Source: Gemmatimonadota bacterium (GTDB lineage Bacteria > Gemmatimonadota > Gemmatimonadetes > Gemmatimonadales > GWC2-71-9). From it: a DNA stretch of 16,302 nt. A model generated the notes under the pieces. That model ran no database searches, was not told the DNA's origin, and saw only the letters and a list, made by a program, of their open reading frames with translations. Positions within the stretch are counted from its first letter, which is position 1, and each line of letters begins with the position of its first letter. The stretch spans positions 1 through 16,302 of the forward strand of contig QHTP01000008.1 of the NCBI GenBank assembly GCA_003220855.1, read 5' to 3'. Shown piece by piece: positions 1 to 6,302 of the stretch. A program made the position numbers and the translations under genes.

Positions 1-1989
1 CCGTCGCCGTCCACGTCGCCGACGGCGAGGGCGGGCCCCTCGGCGGACAAGAGGTGCGGGATCAGCGGCTCGCGATGGAAGTCGTAGAAGGCATTCTCGT
101 GATGCTTGAACTCGATGCCGACCCGAGCGGTCACGTCGGTGAACAGGCCGGGAGTCGGCGCGAGCGCCGGGGCCGCCGCGACGGCGGGTGCCCGCTGGGC
201 TGCCGGAGCGGCGGTCCCGGCACGCGCGCCGACGGCGTCTCGCTGCGACAGAGTCAGCGCGCGGTCTACTGCCACGCCCGTGAGCACCTGCGACCGCCGA
301 TCCGGCCAGATTACCGTCAGGGAATCTATTTTCGTGGAAGAACCCAACCCGAAGTGCAGGCGGGGGTCTACGGAAGACTGGAAGCCCCGCGTCGGCATCT
401 GCTCGAGCAGCTGCGTCCTGTCGCCCCCTTTGACGATCACCTTGGCGCCGATCCCCGCGGTGTTGGCGCCGGAACCTCGCAGCACCACCTGCAGATAGTG
501 GTTGCCCGTGAGCTCGCGTGCGCGGTTGCGGTAGATCACAGCGGGAGCGTCGAGCCGGTTGACCACGAGGTCGAGCGCGCCCGAATTGTTCAAGTCGACG
601 TACGCGGCGCCGTTCGAGAAACCCGGCTCCCCGAGCCCCCAGGCCCGGGCCTCGTTCGTGAACGTCAGGTCTCCGTTGTTGCGATACGCGTAGTTGGGAC
701 TCGGGACCTGCGGCATCTTCCTGATGAGCGTCCGAACCAATCCGCCCATCCCCTGCCTCAGCGATGCCTGGACAGTCGGGTTGGCCACATACGCGAGGTA
801 GTCCAGGTCGTTGGGCCGGCGATAGATCCCGGTGGTGATGAACAGGTCCTTGTAGCCGTCGTTGTCCAGGTCGGCGAACAGCGGGGCCCAGCTCCAATCG
901 GTCGCATAGACGCCCGCCAGATAGCCGATCTCACTGAAGCGCACCGGCCCCTCCCCCACGGCGCCGCCGTTGAGCTGCAGCGTGTTGCGGGCGTACTGCG
1001 GATGGTACCCGGCCGCGAGTTTCTCGAGGTAGACGTCGAAGCTTTCGGCATTGGCGGAGGTCTTGAGGATCTGTGAACGTACCGTCGCAATTATTGATGT
1101 AGAGGAAGTCGTCTTCCTGGAAGTCGTTGGCCACGTACAGGTCGGGACAGCCGTCTCCGTTCAGGTCGCTCGCCACGACGCCGAGGCCGTAGCGTGCGGC
1201 GCCGCCGTACAGGCCGGCGCGTTCGCTCACGTCCACGAAGTGACCGCCGTCGTTCCGATAGAGACGGTCGCCGACGCCCGGAGGACGAGGGCCGTGTACG
1301 ACGTGCGAGGGTGATGCGCGCTCAGGGTGGGGTGAGTGCGTCAGGAGGTACATGTCCAGATCGCCGTCGCCGTCGTAGTCGAAGAAGAGGGCCTGCGTCG
1401 CGAATCCGGCGAAGTCGAGACCGTACTCCTTGGTCCGGTCGGTGAAGGTGCCGTCGCCGTTGTTGATGTAGAGCACGTTGTGCCCGTGCATCCCGAGATA
1501 GTCGACACCCGAGACGTAGATGTCGACAAACCCGTCCCCGTTGACGTCGGCCATCGTGACGCCGGTCTTCCAGGGCCCCGAGTCCGCGACCCCGGCGCGC
1601 TCGGTGACGTCCTCGAAGCGGTAATTGCCCTTGTTCAAGTAGAGCCGGTTGGGACCGACGTTCGAGGTGAAGTAGAGGTCCGGCAGCCCGTCGTTGTTGA
1701 CGTCGCCCACCGCCACGCCGCCGCCGTCGTAGTAGTACAAGTAGGCGAGGATGTCGAATGTGGTGTCGTCGGGCAGCCGGTTGACGAACGTGACGCCGGT
1801 GCGCTCCGGGGGTAGCCGCTCGAAGAGCTGCGGCTCCCGAGCACGGCCGCAGCCCGCCAGCGCCAGCGCGGCGGCGAGAGTCAGGGCGACGGGACAGCAT
1901 GCCGCGCCCGGCAGAATTGGCGACGCGACCGGTGGCCCCGGAGGCGAGGCTCCCAGGGGTGTGGGGGGGTGGCTGTCAAGGAGCTTCAT
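1..1989 (-). pseudogene. CRTAC1-like FG-GAP/UnbV lipoprotein, frameshifted by internal deletion, partial at left edge
   Basis: Lipoprotein-type FG-GAP (VCBS) repeat protein with an ASPIC/UnbV domain. The ATG at 1989 is preferred: a GGAGAG lies 12 nt upstream, and it gives a signal peptide ending in the lipobox ALAGC (Cys47). FG-GAP repeats with calcium-type DxNxDGxxD loops (for example DVNNDGLPD, DYDGDGDLD) fill residues about 65-306. After DGTFTD (near 1070) the frame breaks and soon meets a stop at 931. A neighbouring frame, open without a stop from 1070 to position 1, encodes the rest: DWSWAPLFADLDNDGYKD, the UnbV domain (GFQSSVD, about 500-260) and the start of a second FG-GAP block. Compared with the paralogue at 2529-6215 about 41 residues are missing, an out-of-frame loss of roughly 122 nt. 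This is either a true pseudogene or an assembly deletion. The n-region of the signal peptide is unusually long and proline-rich, and it contains a repeat fragment (1944-1956). The family is often linked to SusC/SusD loci; the molecular role is unknown. Confidence 0.85.
177..210. repeat. 34-bp GC-rich dispersed repeat, copy 1
   Basis: Identical over 34 bp to 4369-4402. It lies in the linker between the UnbV domain and the second FG-GAP block of the broken CRTAC1-like gene and is read on the minus strand as APAAQRAPAVA. The other copy occupies the equivalent linker of the paralogue but is read in a different frame. The identity is seen directly; whether it is an inserted element or a conserved remnant is open. 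Confidence 0.75.
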
Positions 1990-2076
1990 CCGACCGGTTT
2001 GCTCTCCGCGGTGTATATTGAAACGTCGCGCGCGAATGCGCGGGGCGGTCAGACCTCCAAGCACTGGAGGACGCCT
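1990..2076. promoter_or_regulatory. Divergent intergenic region between CRTAC1-like gene and plug-lipoprotein operon
   Basis: This 87-bp gap separates two divergent starts, so it should carry both promoters. It holds an AT-rich island (TATATTGA, 2014-2021) in an otherwise GC-rich setting, a plausible -10 region for either strand, but I found no convincing -35 partner. Downstream on the plus strand lie two inverted repeats that would fold in the leader of the plug operon: CGCGC-GAAT-GCGCG (2029-2042) and CCTCCA-AGCAC-TGGAGG (2054-2070). The promoter assignment is an inference; the inverted repeats are seen directly. Confidence 0.35.
2054..2070 (+). promoter_or_regulatory. Hairpin enclosing the Shine-Dalgarno of the first plug lipoprotein
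   Basis: A perfect 6-bp inverted repeat, CCTCCA (2054-2059) and TGGAGG (2065-2070), has a 5-nt loop. The right arm contains the GGAGG that serves the ATG at 2077 (6-nt spacing). If the hairpin forms in the mRNA, the ribosome-binding site is paired and translation would be damped or conditional. The pairing is seen in the sequence; the regulatory role is inferred. With only 6 bp, thermal or protein-assisted opening is possible. Confidence 0.45.
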
Positions 2077-2391
2077 ATGACATGGGTTTCGACCCGCACC
2101 CTCCCTCCGATCGGGCTCCTCGTGAGCCTTGGCGCCGGCTGCGTCCATAGACACGACACGAACCCTCCCACGGCACCTCCCAGCTCGGTGGTGACGCGCG
2201 GCAGCAACGAGCCGCTGTACGTCATCGACGGCGTCGAGATCGAGCCCGGCCCGGGCGGCAGTCTCACGGGGATCAATCCGCGTGACATCGCGACCATCGA
2301 GGTGGTGAAAGACCCCGCCGGCGAGGCGATGTACGGCGTGCGCGGCGCCAACGGCGTGATCATCATAAGAACGAAGCGTCCCGATCAGTGA
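2077..2391 (+). CDS. Stand-alone TonB plug-domain lipoprotein (truncated plug)
   Basis: A 104-residue protein. The ATG at 2077 has a strong GGAGG 6 nt upstream; an earlier in-frame ATG at 1969 would run into the divergent gene and is rejected. The N-terminus looks like a lipoprotein signal (hydrophobic run, then LGAGC, Cys22), although Gly at -3 is slightly atypical. Residues about 44-101 match the second half of the plug domain of SusC/TonB-dependent receptors: NEPLYVIDGVEI, INPRDIATIEVVKD, then YGVRGANGVIIIRTK. No beta-barrel follows and the N-terminal half of a normal plug is missing. It shares a 30-bp identical stretch (2205-2234) with the plug region of the susC gene in this window. Its TGA overlaps the ribosome-binding site of the next gene. 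The function is unknown; a decoy, plug-exchange or surface-binding role is speculative. Confidence 0.8.
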   Translation: MTWVSTRTLPPIGLLVSLGAGCVHRHDTNPPTAPPSSVVTRGSNEPLYVIDGVEIEPGPGGSLTGINPRDIATIEVVKDPAGEAMYGVRGANGVIIIRTKRPDQ

Positions 2392-2399
2392 GGTTACCC

Positions 2400-2858
2400 A
2401 TGCGCTCAGCCCATGCCCACCGACTCGTCGGATTGCTGCTTGGCGGCGTCACCGCCTGCTCGCTCCAGCACAACGCCGCGCGCGCGAGCACAGCGGGAGG
2501 GATCCCGCCGGCGACCGCGATTCCCCGTTCAGTGCTGACGGAGGAGGACGTCCAGCGCGAACCCGGCGAGCCGATCGAGCAATTGCTGACGCGGCGCTTT
2601 CCCGGCGTGCTGGTGTCGCGCACGTCCGACGGCGGCCTCTCCGTTCGCGTCCGCGGTGTCGGCTCGTTCCTCTCGAGCAACGAGCCCCTGTTTGTGGTCG
2701 ACGACGTGCCGATGGAGCTCAGCAGCGGCGCGACGCTGCGGGCCATCAATCCGCGCGACATCGCCTCCATCGAGGTCATCAAGGACCCCGCCGCCTTGGC
2801 GCTGTACGGCGTGCGCGGCGCCAACGGGGTGATCCTCATCAGCACGAAGCGCCGCTAG
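2400..2858 (+). CDS. Stand-alone TonB plug-domain lipoprotein (complete plug, no barrel)
   Basis: A 152-residue protein. The ATG at 2400 follows GAGG (2390-2393) with 6-nt spacing and lies 8 nt after the previous stop, so the pair is probably translationally coupled. A GTG at 2388 is in frame but lacks a suitable ribosome-binding site. The signal peptide ends in a good lipobox, VTAC (Cys20). Residues about 45-152 cover a whole plug domain: VLTEEDVQREPGEPIEQLL, FPGVLVS, VRVRGVGSF, NEPLFVVDDVPM, INPRDIASIEVIKD, and YGVRGANGVILISTKR, ending where a TonB receptor would enter its barrel. It is paralogous to the upstream gene, with a 25-nt identical block at 2330-2354 and 2803-2827. A minus-strand reading frame from the neighbouring CRTAC1-like gene runs antisense through 2529-2858. 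The domain assignment is firm; the function is unknown. Confidence 0.85.
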   Translation: MRSAHAHRLVGLLLGGVTACSLQHNAARASTAGGIPPATAIPRSVLTEEDVQREPGEPIEQLLTRRFPGVLVSRTSDGGLSVRVRGVGSFLSSNEPLFVVDDVPMELSSGATLRAINPRDIASIEVIKDPAALALYGVRGANGVILISTKRR

Positions 2859-5800
2859 CTCCCGCTTGCCCGCGGACGCCCGAAACATCACCGGGCGATC
2901 GTTGTTGCGCGTCACGACGTAGAGATCACCGCGCCGGGTGCGGACCCGCTGGATGTCGCGCGCCTGGCCCGGCACGAAGAAGCCGCTCTCCGCCGCGCGC
3001 ACGGGCGCGAACTGTCCGCTGCCGTCTCCCCGTAACATCAGCCCGTAGCTCGCGCTCATGCGGCCGATCTCCGGCTGCACGCCGTCGAAGTTCCCGGCGA
3101 GGAGCAGATCGGTCTTTCCGTCCCCGTCCACGTCGCGAGCCAGGATGCCGTACACCGGCGCGAGCTGCGCCTCGCGCGGCAACGGGACGAGCGTGAACGA
3201 CCCGTCACCGTTGTTCCGCGCCAGCGTGGTCGCGAAGGTGCGCGCCTGCTTGAACACTGCGCCCTGGAGATCGGCCGACGAGAAGATGTCGGTCACGGTC
3301 TGGCGGGCGTAGTCTTCATAGCGGGGATAGCGGGTCTTCAGGTACGGAAGCGCTTTGATCAGCTCGTCCCGCATCGCGAGCGGATAGCTCGTGCCGTGAT
3401 TGTAAACCGACAGGATCTGGTCGGTCACACCGTTCCCGGCGAAGTCCTTCACATACATGGTCACGGGCTCTGCCTCGCTGGCACGCAGGCGGGTGTTCAA
3501 CCCCAGGTTGCCGACGATGAAGTCGACGCGGCCGTGGCCGGTGAAATCGCCGGCCACGATCCGGTTCCACCAGCCCTCGCTCTTTTCGAGGCCCGGTGTC
3601 TTCACGCGGACGAGCTTCCCGCCGCCTGCATTGTGAAACACGGTGATCGGCATCCATTCACCGACAACGATCAAATCGAGCCGCCCGTCGCCGTCCACGT
3701 CGCGCCATACGGCATCGGTGACCATCCCCACGTGCTCGAGCTCGGGGGCGAGCCGTTTGGTCATGTCGCTGAAATGGCCGTGCCCGTCGTTCTGCAGCAG
3801 CATGCTGCGGGGATCGGCGCCGTAACGCCACGGCACCACGCGCCCGCCGACGAAGAGATCGACGTCCCCATCTCCGTCGTAGTCGGCCGCCGCCACGCGC
3901 GAGCCGCTCACGTCTTCGCTCGGCAGGCTCCCCGCCGCCTTCCGGAACTTGCCCCGCCCGTCGTTCAAATACAGTCGGTCCTGAAGCGCCGGCGACATCG
4001 GAGAGAATTCGCTGCCGCCGCTGACGACGTATAAGTCGAGGTCTCCGTCACCGTCGGCGTCGAAGAACACGGCGCCCAGGTCCTCCGATGTGGCGTCCGC
4101 CTCGAACAGCTTCTCGTTGGTGCTCACGAATCGGCCGTCCGGCTGCTGAATCAGCAGTTTGCCGGCCTGACCCTTCGCGCCCCCGATGAACATGTCGTCC
4201 AGCCCGTCGCCGTTGACGTCGCCGACCGCCAGCATCGGCCCTTCGGTCGATAGCAGCTTCGGAATCAGGGGCTCACGGTCGAAGTCCACAAACTCGTTCT
4301 CGTGGTGCAGGTAGGGCAGCGCGACGGCGTCCGTGACGTCCGTGAGGAGCGGCCTGCGCTGGGGGCCTCGCGACGGCGGGTGCCCGCTGGGCTGCCGGAG
4401 CGAGGCTCCCAGCGCGGGCCGCTCGGCGTCGGACTGCCGCAGCGTCACGCGCTGGTTCGCCGCGACGCGCGTCAGCAAGCTCACTCGGCCGTCCCGATCC
4501 GGCCACTCGACCTTCAGCGAATCGAGCGTGTCGCGTAGCCCGACCCCGAACGTGAGGGTGTAGTCCACGCTCGACTGGAAGCCGCGCGTGGGCTCCTCCT
4601 CCTGGAAGAACTGCTGCGTCCCACTCCACAGCGTGACCTTGGCGCCGATGGCGAACCGATTGGCACCGGTTCCCTCGAGCCGCACCTGCAAGAACCGGTT
4701 CTGCGTGAGCGTACGGGCGTTGTTCCGGTAGACGAATGCCTCCTGGTTGACGTTGTTCACGACCAGGTCGAGCGTCCCGTCGCCGTCCAGATCCCCGTAC
4801 GCCGCGCCGTTGGAGAAGCTCGGCGTGTCGAGGCCCCAGGTCGCACTCTCGTTCGCGAAGGTCAGGTCGCCCCGGTTGCGAAACGCGTAGTGCGGCAGTT
4901 TGGTCGAGGTCATCGCGTCGACCAGGCGCTGGAAATCCACACGTGCACCGCGCGTGGCCTGGACCATGGTCGCCCGGCTCGCGAGAAACGCGATGTAGTC
5001 CTGGGACGTGACGTCTTTGGCGAGGCCGTTCGTCACGTAGATGTCCTTGTAGCCGTCGAGATCGAGATCCGCGATGAGGGGGCTCCAGCTCCAGTCGGTC
5101 CGCGCCACGCCCGCCAGCTGGCCGATGTCCGAGAACGTGCCGTTGCCGTTGTTGAGATGGAGCATGTTGCGCGTGAACTGGTAATGGAAGCCGTTCTTCA
5201 CCTCGTTCTGGAGCCGGTTCCAGTCCTCGAACGAGGTGGTCGTCTTGAGCCGGTGCTCATCGTCCGGCAGCATGTCCACCACGTAGATGTCGGGCCAGCC
5301 GTCGTTGTTCAGGTCCGCGATGTCGAGCCCCATCGACGACAGGCTGATGTATGGCATCTCCTGCTCGAGCCGCTCGGCGAACGTGCCATCGCCCTTGTTG
5401 ATGTAGAGATAGTCCCGCTCGAAGAAGTCGTTGGCGACGTAGATGTCGGGCCAGCCGTCGCGGTTCACGTCGCTCACACCCACCCCCAGGCCGAGACCGA
5501 TCTCGCTCCCGTAGATGCCGGCCTGCTCGCTCACGTCGACGAAGTGCCCGCCGTCGTTGCGATACAACCGATGGCCGCCGAGCGGGTCACGGACCGTGCG
5601 GGTGTTTTTCAGGTCGAAGCGCGCGACCGGCCGCGGCGAGTTGTTGATCACGAACAGGTCGAGATCGCCGTCGCGGTCGTAGTCGAAGAACACCGCTTGG
5701 GTCGAGTAGCCCGTGTCGGCCACCCCGTAGGCGGCCGCTTGCTCGACGAAGGTGGGGACGCCGTGGGCGTTGAGGCCCTGGTTGATGTACAGCTCGTTGG

Positions 5801-6215
5801 CCCGGAGCTTTGGGTCGAGGCCGGCGTGGCAGACGTAGATGTCGAGCAGGCCGTCGCCGTTCACGTCGGCCAGCGTAACGCCGGTGGTCCATCCCTTGCT
5901 GTGCAGGCCGGCCTCGGCCGTGACGTCCCGAAAGCGGAACTTTCCTTCGTTCAGATACAGCCGGGTACCGCCCTGATTCGAGGTGAGCACGATCTCCGGG
6001 AGGCCGTCGCCGGTCAAGTCGCCGAGGGCGACGCCACCGCCGTTGTAGTAATTGCGGTAGGTGAAGACGTTCAGGTCGTGGGTGTCGCTGAGGCGATTCT
6101 CGAAGCGGACGCCGGTGTAGCTCGAGGGCAGGAGGGTGAACAAGTGGCCGTCGGCGGGGGGCGGGGCCGGGGCGGAGGCGGCCGAGCAACCGACCAGCAG
6201 GCAGAGCGCGGACAC
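2529..6215 (-). CDS. CRTAC1-like FG-GAP/UnbV lipoprotein with read-through C-terminus
   Basis: This is a 1228-codon frame. The only usable start is GTG at 6215, which has no clear Shine-Dalgarno; the lipobox LVGC then falls at Cys10, too early for a normal signal peptide. The frame is open upstream to the susD stop, so the true start may lie within 6216-6302. Domains in order: FG-GAP repeats with DxDxDGxxD-type loops (about residues 60-500, for example DVNGDGLLD, DYDRDGDLD, DLDLDGYKD); ASPIC/UnbV (about 505-595, GFQSSVD); a low-complexity linker (about 598-628) carrying a 34-bp repeat; and a second FG-GAP block (about 628-1118, for example DVNGDGLDD, DVDGDGRLD). Such proteins are predicted exported calcium-binding beta-propellers, often beside SusC/SusD. 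Recognisable family sequence ends near RNNDRPVMFRAS (about 2870). The last 110 or so residues are only the antisense of the convergent plug gene and are probably not a domain. It lies 87 bp downstream of susD on the same strand, so co-expression is likely. Confidence 0.85.
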   Translation of the reverse strand: MSALCLLVGCSAASAPAPPPADGHLFTLLPSSYTGVRFENRLSDTHDLNVFTYRNYYNGGGVALGDLTGDGLPEIVLTSNQGGTRLYLNEGKFRFRDVTAEAGLHSKGWTTGVTLADVNGDGLLDIYVCHAGLDPKLRANELYINQGLNAHGVPTFVEQAAAYGVADTGYSTQAVFFDYDRDGDLDLFVINNSPRPVARFDLKNTRTVRDPLGGHRLYRNDGGHFVDVSEQAGIYGSEIGLGLGVGVSDVNRDGWPDIYVANDFFERDYLYINKGDGTFAERLEQEMPYISLSSMGLDIADLNNDGWPDIYVVDMLPDDEHRLKTTTSFEDWNRLQNEVKNGFHYQFTRNMLHLNNGNGTFSDIGQLAGVARTDWSWSPLIADLDLDGYKDIYVTNGLAKDVTSQDYIAFLASRATMVQATRGARVDFQRLVDAMTSTKLPHYAFRNRGDLTFANESATWGLDTPSFSNGAAYGDLDGDGTLDLVVNNVNQEAFVYRNNARTLTQNRFLQVRLEGTGANRFAIGAKVTLWSGTQQFFQEEEPTRGFQSSVDYTLTFGVGLRDTLDSLKVEWPDRDGRVSLLTRVAANQRVTLRQSDAERPALGASLRQPSGHPPSRGPQRRPLLTDVTDAVALPYLHHENEFVDFDREPLIPKLLSTEGPMLAVGDVNGDGLDDMFIGGAKGQAGKLLIQQPDGRFVSTNEKLFEADATSEDLGAVFFDADGDGDLDLYVVSGGSEFSPMSPALQDRLYLNDGRGKFRKAAGSLPSEDVSGSRVAAADYDGDGDVDLFVGGRVVPWRYGADPRSMLLQNDGHGHFSDMTKRLAPELEHVGMVTDAVWRDVDGDGRLDLIVVGEWMPITVFHNAGGGKLVRVKTPGLEKSEGWWNRIVAGDFTGHGRVDFIVGNLGLNTRLRASEAEPVTMYVKDFAGNGVTDQILSVYNHGTSYPLAMRDELIKALPYLKTRYPRYEDYARQTVTDIFSSADLQGAVFKQARTFATTLARNNGDGSFTLVPLPREAQLAPVYGILARDVDGDGKTDLLLAGNFDGVQPEIGRMSASYGLMLRGDGSGQFAPVRAAESGFFVPGQARDIQRVRTRRGDLYVVTRNNDRPVMFRASAGKRELAALRADEDHPVGAAHAVQRQGGGVLDDLDGGDVARIDGPQRRAAAELHRHVVDHKQGLVAREERADTADANGEAAVGRARHQHAGKAPRQQLLDRLAGFALDVLLRQH
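4369..4402. repeat. 34-bp GC-rich dispersed repeat, copy 2
   Basis: Identical over 34 bp to 177-210, here read on the minus strand as LRQPSGHPPSR within the UnbV/FG-GAP linker of the intact CRTAC1-like gene. It abuts a 13-bp segment (4400-4412, GCGAGGCTCCCAG on the plus strand) that recurs at 1944-1956 in the signal-peptide region of the other paralogue. This suggests one repeat family with modular pieces. Confidence 0.75.
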
Positions 6216-6224
6216 AAAACGATA

Positions 6225-6250
6225 TAGGGGCGCAGCACGCTGCGCCCCTA
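6225..6250. repeat. Perfect palindrome (REP-like or terminator hairpin)
   Basis: Arms TAGGGGCGCAG (6225-6235) and CTGCGCCCCTA (6240-6250) are perfectly complementary around a CACG loop. The element lies between the susD stop and the GTG of the CRTAC1-like gene. On the minus strand it is followed by ATCGTTTT, so it could act as a weak intrinsic terminator or attenuator within the operon. It could equally be a dispersed REP-like palindrome. The reading frame of the downstream gene stays open through it. Confidence 0.6.
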
Positions 6251-6270
6251 CTCGATCGCTCGCAACCTCC

Positions 6271-6298
6271 AGAACCTTCAGAACCTTCAGGAACCTTC
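6271..6298. repeat. Short tandem repeat, three units of AGAACCTTC type
   Basis: Three head-to-tail units: AGAACCTTC (6271-6279), AGAACCTTC (6280-6288) and AGGAACCTTC (6289-6298). They lie 5-32 nt after the susD stop on the minus strand. A related AACCTCC follows, supplying a minus-strand GGAGG at 6266-6270. No function is evident; it may be slippage-prone. Confidence 0.6.
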
Positions 6299-6302
6299 CC
6301 GC

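Noticed and set aside
54..1076. Long plus-strand open frame opposite the broken CRTAC1-like gene
   Set aside because: It is antisense to clear FG-GAP/UnbV coding sequence, has no recognisable domain or ribosome-binding site, and is expected from GC-rich codon bias.
1060..1080. Programmed ribosomal frameshift in the first CRTAC1-like gene
   Set aside because: About 41 homologous residues are missing at the junction and there is no slippery sequence, so deletion explains it better.
2529..2858. C-terminal 110 residues of the intact CRTAC1-like protein as a new domain
   Set aside because: The sequence is the complement of a well-supported plug gene and has the skewed composition of antisense translation.
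4890..6227. 445-codon plus-strand open frame
   Set aside because: It is exactly antisense to the intact CRTAC1-like gene; its valine/histidine/glutamate-rich repetitive composition is typical of a mirror of FG-GAP repeats.
6225..6250. Confident call of a rho-independent terminator
   Set aside because: The stem is strong, but the following T-tract is interrupted (ATCGTTTT) and the gene downstream is on the same strand; a REP-like repeat is equally likely.
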